64,000 bases of DNA from Guadua angustifolia (lineage: Eukaryota; Streptophyta; Magnoliopsida; Poales; Poaceae), in NCBI GenBank assembly GCA_036346375.1, contig CM070508.1:11650852-11714851 (forward strand). Direction: 5' to 3'. The notes beneath the pieces are model-generated. The model did no database searches and was not told the origin of the DNA. It saw only the letters and a program-made list of their open reading frames with translations. Shown here piece after piece: positions 34,401 through 44,012 of this stretch (position 1 is its first letter; each line of letters opens with the position of its first letter). Position numbers and translations under genes: made by a program.

Positions 34401-34700
34401 CATCCGATGGACAATACTCAACAAAGAGTGCCTATCTAGTGCAATTCGACACGGTTTATTGTAAGATGAAGATATCACCAATATGGAGGGGCGAAAGCCG
34501 AACCTAAATGTCAATTTTTTGCATGGACGTTGCTTCACAACAAAATTTTAACAACTGATAACATGCTCAAAAGGGGTTGGCTATGTAATGCGATTTGCAG
34601 CCTTTGCAACGCGTCACTGGAAACAACGAACCATCTCTGTAAAGACTGCTATTTCGCCAGACAAGTATAGGAGCTTCTACTGCGATGGGGAAAACTGGAT
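31405..34700 (+). pseudogene. LINE ORF2: endonuclease, reverse transcriptase, zinc-binding C-terminus
   Basis: It starts ATG at 31405 (MSANCTVLSWNVRGLNDPAK), the apurinic-type endonuclease N-terminus. The endonuclease continues through ITGVYGPQSDVDKRNF, MLGDFNLIRQRNEKNR and VTMTSDHCPLL. Reverse transcriptase follows from about 32750: PISLINSFMKIITKILANRL, FIKLDISKAFDSLNW, GDPLSPLLFILAIDPLQ and the catalytic YADDAGIFL. Then come GWKGKLLSRAGRETLVKSVL and a zf-RVT-like cysteine region (FFAWTLLHNKILT, CSLCNASLETTNHLC) near 34510-34640. Stops occur near 31549, 32181, 32484, 33335 (just before GDPLSP) and 34391, with several frameshifts. It would have encoded the nicking and target-primed reverse transcription activity. 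This copy is dead. Confidence 0.85.
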
Positions 34701-35018
34701 CGGTGGCAGACTTTGAGTCGTAATGGCTCGGTATATAGGTAGTGGAGAAGGTTAAGAACCCAATATAATAGAGAGAAACGCCGAGAGCTGGATGGTCTGC
34801 TCATTTACTACTGGTAGAATTTTTGGCTCGAGAGAAATCAACGCATATTTCAAGGGAAGAATAGAACACCTGACCAGGTGGCTATATCTATCAAGGATAC
34901 AGTGCAAGTTCATGGTTTTGCTTGGTCCACGCAAGCTACAGTTTAGCGTCTTAATGACTTTGTACGTGTCCTTGTGGGTGTGAGTAGTGTTTAATTCTGA
35001 GGATAGGGGTATCGGTGG

Positions 35019-35512
35019 TAGGGCTGGAAACGAGGTTCGGCTCGGCCCTGAGGTGAGTCCAAAAAGTCGGCTCGGCTCGAGGTTGGCTCGTGAGTCGGCT
35101 CGTCGGCTCACCGAGTTAGACCAATAGGAGTCTTTTTTTCAATTTTTAATATAAAACTTCAGAAATGACCAAACAACATAGCTTTCAAGTAATAAAGTCA
35201 AGATATTACTAACAAAAAAAACAGAATTGCATTTGCATTCATTATCAAGAGTTCAAGAAATTGCATTTAGAATTAGTAAACACTGACATTGTATTCAGGA
35301 TTAGCAAACCTAGAGGTTCAATAGAACAATTAGTAAACAGAAACACTGATATTGCATCATCAAGGGTTCAAGAATTCAAAATTCAGAAGGTATCACTTAA
35401 AGTTTTGCTCATATGGGATAATTGGGCCGAGCCAACGAGCGGCTCGTGAACCGAGCCGAGCCTAGCCGAGCCCGAGCCGAGGTGTGAGCCGCGAGCCAAA
35501 TTTCCAGCCCTA
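35019..35512. mobile_element. Non-autonomous hAT MITE, 494 bp
   Basis: The left end is tagggctggaaacg. The right end is tttccagcccta, so the inverted repeat is tagggctggaaa. It is flanked by perfect 8-bp duplications atcggtgg (35011-35018 and 35513-35520). Subterminal regions are packed with ggctcggctcg and cgagccgagcc words, and the centre is AT-rich. There is no transposase. It sits in the 3' region of the LINE, between ORF2 and the poly-A. Confidence 0.92.
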
Positions 35513-35655
35513 ATCGGTGGTGTGAGTGGTGTAATGGCTTGTTGTGAGATTTTTTCAGGCTCAGTTTTTTTCTAATAAAAATTAGATCGCCTCTCTTTTT
35601 TCCTTCTTAATAAATCTTACGGTAACTCTTTTGCTGCTCTTTCAAAAAAAAAAAC

Positions 35656-35878
35656 CCTCCTTGAATCTGGGCATGGCTGCCTCGATGGGCCACTAGAGGA
35701 AGCGTGCAATGAGGACAAACTTGATGGTGGCGCATACCTTGAGGACAAGCTTGTAGCAGGTGGAGATGCCGAGACCGAAGCGCCTGTAGACGAGGTGGAG
35801 CGGTTCACCGGTGGGCGGTGGCGAGGCGCCTATTGCAGACGGGGACGTGACGCGGAGAATGGTGTCCTCCTTGGCCAC
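35656..35878 (-). pseudogene. HARBI1/ALP1-like nuclease fragment, N-terminal part
   Basis: The minus strand encodes MAKEDTILRV, then GEPLHLVYRRFGLGISTCYK, LVLKVCATIKFVLIARFL, a stop, and WPIEAAMPRFKEG. This is the helix-turn-helix-like region preceding the DDE nuclease in plant HARBI1/ALP1-like proteins. The sequence continues at 18642 (minus strand) once the LINE is removed, where FERTFGVPGIIGAM follows. The piece shows the hAT element captured part of such a gene. It contains an in-frame stop and a frame slip at the junction. Confidence 0.65.
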
Positions 35879-36639
35879 CGCGGAGCCCAGCGCATCACAA
35901 ATCTAGCGTTGGACTCGAGCAGCGCGAGCTCGCCGCGGGAAGTGTCGGTGGCGATGTCAGGAGAAGATGGGAAAAAGTAGTATCAGTAGTAACTAGTAAG
36001 TGATTTTCTATTAGAAGTATCGAGAATCGGTGCAAGAAAAAAGTAGCAAGCATCAGTACTCAGTAGTATCGAGTGCGGCGACGATATGAGCGAGTAGCAG
36101 TATCAGTAGACAGTAGTAAGTGATTTTCTATCAAACCTTCTTTAATTAGTGAAAAGCTTAATCTTAGTAGTAATTGTGATACTATTTATATCGTTCTATA
36201 TTCCATAACTTTTTATATATGTACAGTTGAAAATAAATGTACTTTTACAATTTTCTTAGACTATCTGATAAAATGAATTGTTAAATTGCGATAGTTATGT
36301 TGCATTCTAACTCCTTCGGTTGATTAATCATTGTGATATGTGTACTATATAAGATATATATTTCTGCACGATATCCGACCAAAAATATTTGGTACCATAT
36401 CGATTTTGCTCTATATTCGTTTCGAATCCGTGACCGATCGATATTATCCATACCGTATTCGTATCCGATACTATCAGTATCCGATTCCAAACCCGATAAA
36501 AAATATGGTTTAGAATATGAAAAGAACGATATCCAAACCGATTGCACCCCTAGATCCGATCCATTGGCTTCTACCACTACATCTATCTATCAGTCTATCA
36601 CTACGCAATTAGTACATCGGAAGCATATTTAATTTGAAA

Positions 36640-36890
36640 TGGTCAGATCTCAATTAAACATATCTTGTGGTTAAATAAAATAAAATGCGACTAACTGTAC
36701 AGGCTCAACTGTAGTAGCATGAGAAATTTTATTGTGCATTATATATACCTGGTGCATAACCAGAAACCAGATTAGCCATTGATTTATTAAAAACATTACG
36801 ACTACTCTAATACAATGATATATAAATAAATATTATTTAGTCTGATCTATTAGATTGAAAAATAAATATTCACATTATCACAAAAGAGCT
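36640..36890. repeat. Dispersed repeat related to 3280-3480
   Basis: Shared words with 3281-3460 include gagaaatttt, gtgcattata, attgatttattaaaa or gttgatttgttaaaa, actactctaata or ctactctactac, and aataaatattcacatt or aataaacgttcatatt followed by agagct. The two copies lie in the same orientation, about 33 kb apart. The ends are not defined and no coding is seen. Confidence 0.45.
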
Positions 36891-37822
36891 CTATTTGAAC
36901 ACACTGATTTCATTTCTACGATGAAACAGCCCGGAAGTGTGAGGCAACCCGAGCGGGGTGAGGTGCGCCAAGGAGACGGTGCCGCTGCAGAACTGGCACG
37001 GCCTGCTCTGGCTCGGCACGAACTAGGACATGTTCCATGCGGTGGCCAACACCTCCCACACCATCAGCGCGGCGTGGGCGCTCGTCACGTTCGTGGACGT
37101 CACCTCCGTGTCGGAGCTCCGCAAGGATGCGCACACGTCAGTGCACACCATCACTACAAGAATCTGATCTATTTACGTCGGTCAGAAGCCGACGTAAATA
37201 GGTCAAAAACCGACATAAATATCTATTTACATCGGCATGCCGACATAAATAAGCTGACGTAAACTGAGTGACGTAAATAGCTCGTATTTACGTCGGAGCC
37301 GACGTAAATAAGGTTTATTTACATCGGCCTCTATGCCGACACAAATAGGAATAGTAGTCCACGTCCGGCTTCAGTAGAGCTGACGTGGCACTCAGGCCGA
37401 CGTAAATAATGTCCACGTCATCGTATTACGCGGCCAAGTTTTGACCGACGAATATCCGTAAGTTTCATTGCCGCCGAGTGGTGCTAGTATTCGTCGCCAG
37501 ATCGCCGACGTAAATAGTGGAAGGTATTACGCGGCCACCGCCGACGAATACGGGAAACCGAACGACCAAATATCGATTCGCCCGGTGGATTTGGGCAGCA
37601 GAGATATCAATTCAGTAGAGTAAAAATATCAATCCATTCATATCATTTAGGACAGCAAAAATATCAAGCCATTCAACCATGCATTCATATAAACCAATAT
37701 CAATCCGTCCATCTGTATACAACATATAGAAACTTCAATTTGCATATAACACATAGAAAGTTCAATTTGCAAACATGACATATGACACAATTCAACCATA
37801 CTACTCATTGTTCATACAAACA

Positions 37823-37966
37823 TCAATTTGGCGGAGTATCTTCAAAATGATGCCCACTACCGGCGTTGCCTCCCGAGTTTAAGAAGTCGCCAACCGACGG
37901 CGTAGTCCTCGAAGAAGAAGCGCCGATGCCTCCAACATGTGCATCTGGTGTGTGGACCACCGAACC
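37823..37966 (-). pseudogene. Possible last exon of a CACTA-encoded protein
   Basis: On the minus strand, a branch-and-acceptor-like sequence ending gttgatatag is followed by a frame reading GSVVHTPDAHVGGIGASSSR, then TTPSVGDFLNSGGNAGSGHH and FEDTPPN before a TGA. The composition resembles the low-complexity tails of proteins encoded by plant CACTA elements. I do not recognise the protein. The upstream exons were removed or lie under the LTR insertion. Confidence 0.35.
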
Positions 37967-38163
37967 CTATATCAACGAACATATGTTAGAGCAGTTAGAT
38001 TACGTTAAAACAAATTTAAATTGTTCGATGATACCATGTTGGGAGATTGCGGGGTAAAGAAGGGTGGAGGTTGGAATAGGGGAAGATTCAGTGGTCTTCC
38101 GAACTGCTGCGCCATATATTCCTACCAAACAAATGTAATTGGCATGAATACAATCATCGACAT

Positions 38164-38644
38164 TGTGGAGTATATGGACCCCGGGTATCTGCATGGCAGG
38201 ACGTGAGGGCCACCCGGGAGGGGATAGGTCAAGCCGGATACATGAAGATAGGTATTGCCCAAGAGGCAGGCTGCCATGCGCAGCAAGGAAACCCAGAAGA
38301 TAGAAACCGACCCTGCTTAGGGAGGATACAATTGTAATCCTATCCGCTATCATATTAAACGGATAAGGAAAGAGATATAATCTCCACCTTGTAACTGATT
38401 AGGACTCTCCTTGTAACCGCCCTCCTCCGCTATATAAAGGGGGGTGGGGGAGAAGGAGAGAGGAGGAGAAGACAATATCTCATCAGCTATTAGCTAGCCA
38501 CATATAATTCCAGAGCACAGGATTAGGGTATTATCTCCATCGTGAGAGCCCGAACCTGTATACATCGGGTGTTCTTGTGCTACCATCGAGTTTGGGTCCG
38601 GCGCGTAGCCCCCTTTTCATTATTGTCGGTAACAAACGTCGACA
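38164..38644 (+). repeat. 5' LTR (481 bp) with TATA box
   Basis: It starts tgtggagtatatggacc and ends aacaaacgtcgaca. A TATA box (gctatataaagg) lies near 38428-38440, followed by a purine-rich ggagaaggagagaggagg leader. It pairs with 42352-42822. Confidence 0.9.
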
Positions 38645-38645
38645 G

Positions 38646-38663
38646 TTGGCGCGCCAGGTAGGG
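38646..38663 (+). promoter_or_regulatory. Primer binding site
   Basis: The sequence ttggcgcgccaggtaggg begins two bases after the 5' LTR. This is a primer site type seen in many grass Ty3 elements. The cognate tRNA was not determined here. Confidence 0.7.
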
Positions 38664-38819
38664 GATGCGCTAAGATCAATCAAGCTCGATGGCAATCTTC
38701 GACAGCATTGGTGGCGACAGCTTTTTGTGGCGGCCGAAGAAGTTTGGCTGTTTTGCTCATGCCTGCAGAAATAATTAGCGTTTTGCTTTTCCGGCGGCTA
38801 GAGAGACAAGCTTGAAGAT

Positions 38820-39570
38820 CAATGCATGCGTGCAACGTATGTGAGTAAGAAGACATCTACTCCAAAAAGCCTCGAAGCATCTACACTTGGCGCCGATCGC
38901 CGCGCCCGGATCGGCCGACATCGCGCCCGGATCGACCGTCGACAGTTGGCGCTAGATCGCCACGCCCGGATCGGCTTTGATATCGGCGTCTTCGCGACGC
39001 TGGAGGCGAGGCGATACATCCGGCGGCGCGGCGTGGGCGCACGGAGCCAAGGCATCGGGCATTGGGTCGCGGGCTGCGCGGGCGTGAGCAAGGCGGCAAT
39101 GGGCGCGGTCTTCGGCAAAGCAGACGCGACGAGGGGACTTTCGAGGCACTCGCAAGCGCATGAAGCAGGGCCCCATCAGAGGTATGCCTGGCAGCTCATG
39201 CGTGCGAAGCTGGAAACCGGAGGCACTTGCAAAGATCGCGTCGTTGCCGTTGATGCGCAGGCCCCATCGGAGGTCTACGTCGCCGTCCGCCGCGACGCGC
39301 TCGCCGAGTCCGTGGCACACCTCGGCATCAACACCTTCGCGCTGCGTCCGCGCGGCAGATCAAAATCAGGCGGCGCGTGAAAAGCAATCAGATCGGCGGC
39401 AACGCGCCCACGCGGCAAAAGATTTCGTCCCGGGCGCAGCAGATCAGGGCAAGGCGCGATTTCTCGGCGAGGCAAGATCAGAGCAAAGGCTGCAAGAATG
39501 ATCGTGAAGCGAGCGGGGTTCCTGAGGCATCACGTCCTAGGAGTTTAGGACACGCACGTCACAAGCATTA
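38820..39570. other. GC-rich internal segment, no confirmed gene
   Basis: Overlapping long ORFs occur on both strands (for example 38826-39380 plus), which is typical of GC-rich non-coding sequence. The text ttggcgctagatcgcc/cgcccggatcgg is repeated at 38886-38970. No gag or pol motif is present. It may be a shuffled or captured segment carried by the element. Confidence 0.45.
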
Positions 39571-39959
39571 ATTCCCATGGAGAAGCAATTAAATCAGAGA
39601 GAAACAGAGCTCGCCATCCAGACCACTTGGAACCAGGTCAAAATTAGCTCATGAGCTAAACAGCTAAGTCTTTTTAATATTTAAATTATGCATTCAAATA
39701 TGCAACTTAATTTTTATATATATCCAAGTGGCTTAAAAAATTATTCGGATCACTCGGGTAGTTTTTTTTTTTTGCAAAAAGATATATACTACTCAGATTC
39801 CTCTCTGATTATTGTTTCAGGAAATTATTTTGGTGTCGGTATTAAGCCTGACACATAATGCATCGAGGCACTAAACTTGGCGCTTCCACCGACTGATTCG
39901 TCGACTCGGGGGCTGTATCGCTCAGCCCTCTAACTGTTTTGCTGGCTACTACAAACAAC

Positions 39960-41465
39960 CCAGGAGCGTCAACTCCGGCACGGCCACGAGCCTATGCTTG
40001 CGCCCCGAGCGCCAACTTCGGCATGGCCAAGAGCCTACGCCTGCTTCGAAGCGCCAACTTCGCACGCCACGAGCCACGCCGCGCTTCGAAGCGCCAACTC
40101 CAAGACGGCCACGAAGTTTACGCCGCGCTTCGAAGCGCCAACCTCGCATGGCTAAGAGTTTACGCCGCGCTTCGAAGCGCCAACCTCGGCGGCCACGAAG
40201 TTTACGCCGCGCTTCGAAGCGCCAACATCGGCATGGCTAAGAGTTTACGCCGCGCTTCGAAGCGCCAACTTCGGCGACGCCACGAAGTTTACGCCGCGCT
40301 TCGAAGCGCCAACTTCGCATGGCTAAGAGTTTCGCGATGCGCTTCGAAGCGCCAATTCGACGCCACGAAGTTTACGCCGCGCCGAAGCGCCAACTCGGCG
40401 AGACGCCACGAAGCTACGCCGCGCTTCGAAGCGCCAACTTCCGCACGGCCACGAGTTTACGCTTGCGCTTCGAAGCGCCAACTCGCACGCCACGAAGTTT
40501 ACGCCGCGCTTCGAAGCGCCAATTCCGGCGCCACGAAGACGACGCCACGAAGTTTACGCCGCGCTTTAACGCCAACTCAAGACGGCCACGAAGTTTACGC
40601 CGCGCTTCGAAGCGCGCCAGAGTTTACGCCGCGCTTCGAAGCGCCAAAGGTTAAGAGTTTACGCCGCGCTTCGAAGCGCCAATTCGCACGGCCACGAGTT
40701 TACGCCGCGCCCGAAGCGCCAATTCGGCATGGCTAAGAGTTTACGCCGCGCTTCGAAGCGCCAACTTCGCACGGCCACGAGCCACGCCGCGCTTCGAAGC
40801 GCCAACTCAAGACGCCACGAAGTTTACGCCGCGCTGCGAAGCACCAACTCGGCACGGCCACGAAGTTTACGCCGCGCTTCGAAGCGCCACTTTCGCATGG
40901 CTAAGAGTTTACGCCGCGCTTCGAAGCGCCAATTTCGCACGCCACGAGTTTACGCCGCGCCCGAAGCGCCAACTTCGGCATGGCTAAGAGTTTACGCCGC
41001 GCTTCGAAGCGCCAACTTTGCACGCCACGAAGTCACGCCGCGCTTCGAAGCGCCAACTCAAGACGGCCACGAAGTTTACGCCGCGCGCGAGCGCCAATTC
41101 GCAGACGGCCACGAGTTTACGCATGCGCCCCGAAGCGCCAACTCAAGACGCCACGAAGTTTACGCCGCGCTTCGAAGCGCCAACTCCGGCGACGCCACGA
41201 AGTTTACGCCGCGCTGAAGCGCCAACTCCAAGACGGCCACGAGTTTACGTCTGCGCCCGAAGCGCCAACCTCGCAAGACGCCACGAAGCCACGCCGCGCT
41301 TCGAAGCGCCATACTGCACGACGCTTACGCCGCGCTCGAAGCGCCATACGGCAAGACGATCACGAGCCACGCCGCGCTTCGAAGCGCCATACCGGCATAG
41401 CCACGAGCTTGGCCAGCGACGACTCAGCGCAAGCCTAATACCGAAGCGCCACCTACGACTCAACT
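39960..41465. repeat. Array of >30 units of 43-50 bp with a palindromic core
   Basis: The unit is approximately gccacgaagtttacgccgc followed by gcttcgaagcgccaactc and a short variable part (aagacg, ggcatggctaag, gcacg). The core gcgcttcgaagcgc is a perfect 14-bp palindrome, so every unit can form a hairpin. Units vary mostly by small indels in the linker. Long ORFs across it (39939-40736 and others) translate as RRASKRQ-like repeats in all frames and are not likely genes. Confidence 0.92.
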
Positions 41466-41594
41466 GCAAGCCTATGCCTGCGCCACGAGCAAAGGACGGC
41501 ACGATCGTCTGCAACACATGGAGCATAGAGCAGCTAAGTCACTGTTCACTCGAATTATGTCATTATAAATAAAATTATTGGCTTTTTTGACTTG

Positions 41595-41633
41595 CTACTT
41601 AGTTGATCCTCAACTAAGTAGTAAGTCGGGGGC
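41595..41633. repeat. Perfect hairpin followed by a polypurine-like motif
   Basis: The arms ctacttagttga (41595-41606) and tcaactaagtag (41610-41621) are perfect complements around a 3-nt loop. They are followed immediately by taagtcgggggcta, a copy of the motif that precedes the 3' LTR. Confidence 0.8.
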
Positions 41634-42351
41634 TACACCTAATAGTGTGCGCATGCACACATCTTTTTCTGAGTTGTGTTTTTCTTCCTTTACTTAACGG
41701 TTGCAAATGAATCCGAAAAGGCATTTCAAGTTGTGAAGCTCGACCCCATGAACGCTAACTTTAGTCACCAAAAGCGCGCGGTTCGAAAAGAGCCATGAGC
41801 CGACTCCGGACGCTCGGGGGCTAGACTAGTCGGGCAGAGTGCTTAAACAAAAAGAGTCGAACCACTCGGATGAATTCAAAATCAATAAGGAAAAGGAGTA
41901 AAAAACCCCAAGATTATACACAAACCAGTCGGACATCACATCCGAGTGAATTGTTTTTACATTGCCTAAGTTCTGCATATACATGATTTCAGGGCTACTA
42001 AATTTGAATGCGACGCGTGCGGGCCAACGTTTCAACGACAACATCAGCATCAAATGAATTTAAAAGGAGCGGCGCTGAATTTCGCCTTGAGCGGAAAAAG
42101 CGTTTTGACTTCAGATATCGTTGAGGATACCAGATGCCCCATGATGGGCCACGGTATGACGCCATGACAGCTTGGGAATAGTTCAACGCGTGGAGTTCTA
42201 TTGAGTCCTTCACGATCTCTTTGCCTACAATGGGCACTTGGCTTGAAAGAAAACCACCGAAACTACATCAAGAATCGAAGCACTCTTGTGAAGCGTGACT
42301 CGGTTGGGTGCGACCAGAAGGCGGCAACTCGATCACAAAGCACTCGGGGGC

Positions 42352-42822
42352 TATCAGGAGTATATGGACCCGGGTATCTGATGGCAGACGTGAGGGCCAC
42401 CCGAGAGGATAGGCCAAGCCGATACATGAAGATAGGTATTGCCCAAGAGGCGGTGCTGCCATGCGCAAGAAGGAAACCCAAGATAGAAACCGACTCGCTA
42501 GGAGGATACAATTGTAATCCTATCCGCTATCATATTAAACGGATAAGGAAAGAGATATAATCTCCACCTTGTAATCGACAGGACTCTTCCTTGTAACCGC
42601 CTCCTCCGCTATATAAAGGGGGTGGGGGAGAAGGAGAGAGGAGGAGAAGACAATATCTCATCAGCTATTAGCTAGCCACATATAATTCCAGAGCACAGGA
42701 TTAGGGTATTATCTCCATCGTGAGAGTCCGAACCTGTATACATCGGGTGTTCTTGTGCTACCATCGAGTTTGAGTCCGGCGCGTAGCCCCCTTTTCATTA
42801 TTGTCAGTAACAAACGTCGACA
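42352..42822 (+). repeat. 3' LTR (471 bp)
   Basis: It starts tatcaggagtatatggacc (the first G of the canonical TG has become A) and ends aacaaacgtcgaca. It is preceded by cactcgggggc, the polypurine tract. Relative to the 5' LTR it lacks single bases at several places, many in short runs (cccc/ccc, gccgg/gccg, gggggg/ggggg). Confidence 0.9.
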
Positions 42823-43059
42823 GACATATATCTAAAATTAAAGTACGTATACATAACTAAAATTAAAGCATATAACCAAACAAATGTAATTGGTATGAAT
42901 ATATAACTAAAATTAAAGTATGCATACAATCATCGACATATAACTAAAAGTAAAGTATGAATGCTAAAATACATAATTAAAATTAAATTTGTAGTTTGCT
43001 TCTAGTAAGTTTAAATTTTTATGTATATATAGCAAGAACGACTAGGAGGTTGTGAACAT

Positions 43060-43793
43060 AATAAAATTTTGGCAAAGACCTCCCTAAAATAGTGGACATC
43101 CACTCGGCAGATAAAAGACAAGATTCAATCTAATATCAACAACAACAACCAGTAATGGTATCCACTAACCATCATGACCAACTAAGCACATATAGCAAGA
43201 ACGACCAATCATCAACATATACAAGGCTAGCTAATTAGCATCTAGTCCTTGGTAACTTCCATATAATTAAAGCATGAATACAAACATACAACTAAATAGA
43301 CATAAGTTTATGAATTTTTGGGATTCAACTATACGACTTACTTGTAGAGCCGTTTGTTGCTGCGCCTGCCATGTGATAACTTGAAACAAACATTGCAGAC
43401 AATATCCTAGGTGGTAACACATCAACACGAAAATGGATACTTACTAGGTGACACCACATCATATCAATATCCTAGGTGACAACACATCAATACTTTAAGC
43501 TTCTAACAGCATTGACATAATTGCATCCCACAAGGTGCCCTATATACTTACTTAATGTGTCCGGCGGGAGGACGGAAGGCGGTTGACGTCCGGTGGTAAG
43601 GCGGGCAAGGAGGCGGTCAGGCGGCAAGGAGGACTCCTAAGAAGCGGACGGATGCGGTCAAGCGGCGTGGGTGGTCACGGCAGGCGGGTGGCGAGGCGAG
43701 GTGTGGGCGCGGCGAGCGCGGCGGTTTAGTCGGTTGTTTTTACGCCGACGTAAATATATTTAGCCGACGTAAATAGATCGGATTCCTATAGTG
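43060..43793. repeat. Second CACTA-type 3' terminus inside the element
   Basis: The segment ends gccgacgtaaatagatcggattcctatagtg at 43793 (the last part is ttcctatagtg), very like the outer terminus. Upstream sequence near 43068-43135 (aaaattttggcaaagacc, ggacatccactcggcagat) is repeated near 43862-43925 (aaaaattttggcagc, ggacatccactcagcagac). Two related CACTA ends are therefore in series, through nested insertion or duplication of the terminus. A GC-rich block (43555-43735) could be an untranslated exon. Confidence 0.65.
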
Positions 43794-43941
43794 AACCAAT
43801 TCAAAACACTAGAAAATTTTAGCAATGCAAGCTAACATACTAGTAAGTTGCCGAGTCTAACTAAAAATTTTGGCAGCATTTCCCTTAGAAGATGGACATC
43901 CACTCAGCAGACAAAGAAGATTCAAAATTACTACTTGGTAG

Positions 43942-44012
43942 GGGTTTGTGAATACACAGCTAGCTAGATACGTCGATCTTGCAGGGTTTGTGAATACACA
44001 GCTAGCTAGATA
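43942..44012. repeat. 42-bp direct duplication
   Basis: The sequence gggtttgtgaatacacagct, ending agctagatacg, occurs at 43942 and 43984. It lies within the CACTA 3' part. Confidence 0.85.

Larger units (their letters stand above)
18643..35654 (+). mobile_element. LINE (L1-type) retrotransposon, nested host of three insertions
   Basis: This is a plant L1-like element on the plus strand. It holds ORF1 with zinc knuckles (18784-30947, interrupted), ORF2 with endonuclease, reverse transcriptase and a C-terminal zinc-binding region (31405-34700), a 3' region with aataaatcttacggtaactc, and a terminal a-run at 35644-35654. It sits in the captured HARBI1-like sequence of the hAT element. The target duplication appears to be aaccc (18638-18642 and 35653-35657) but is ambiguous because it overlaps the poly-A. 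Without nested insertions its length is roughly 6.9 kb. Internal stops and frameshifts show it is inactive. Confidence 0.75.
18235..36552. mobile_element. hAT element with captured gene (Pack-hAT-like), now hosting nested insertions
   Basis: The left end is taggggtgtaattgg at 18235. The right end is the complement of taggggtgcaatcgg, ending at 36552. Flanking 8-bp duplications are gatccaat (18227-18234) and gatccgat (36553-36560), one mismatch, the size expected for hAT. Both arms are rich in ggatattcgg/atccgatac-like subterminal words (18242-18420 and 36360-36545). The original element was about 1.3 kb (18235-18642 plus about 35655-36552). It carries pieces of a HARBI1/ALP1-like gene instead of a hAT transposase. 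All sequence between is later insertion. The assignment follows from termini and TSD; no hAT transposase is present, so it was mobilised in trans. Confidence 0.8.
38164..42822 (+). mobile_element. Non-autonomous LTR retrotransposon with a palindromic repeat array, 4,659 bp
   Basis: LTRs lie at 38164-38644 and 42352-42822, with a perfect TSD gacat (38159-38163 and 42823-42827). A primer site follows the 5' LTR and a ctcgggggc polypurine tract precedes the 3' LTR. The internal region has no gag, protease, reverse transcriptase or integrase. It contains a GC-rich unit (38840-39560), a tandem array (39960-41460) and several polypurine-like motifs. It is mobilised in trans by some Ty3 element; the ggcgcgccaggtagggg primer site style is common among grass Ty3 elements. 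It is nested in the CACTA element. Confidence 0.9.

Noticed and set aside
38826..39570. Possible captured gene in the GC-rich internal part of the LTR element
   Set aside because: Long frames exist on both strands at once and none carries a recognisable domain. Kept only as a non-gene segment.
39939..41572. Long ORFs of 111-265 codons over the 39.9-41.5 kb array
   Set aside because: They occur in several overlapping frames and are generated by a repeat whose length is often near a multiple of three. The translation is a low-complexity RRASKRQ pattern with no known domain.
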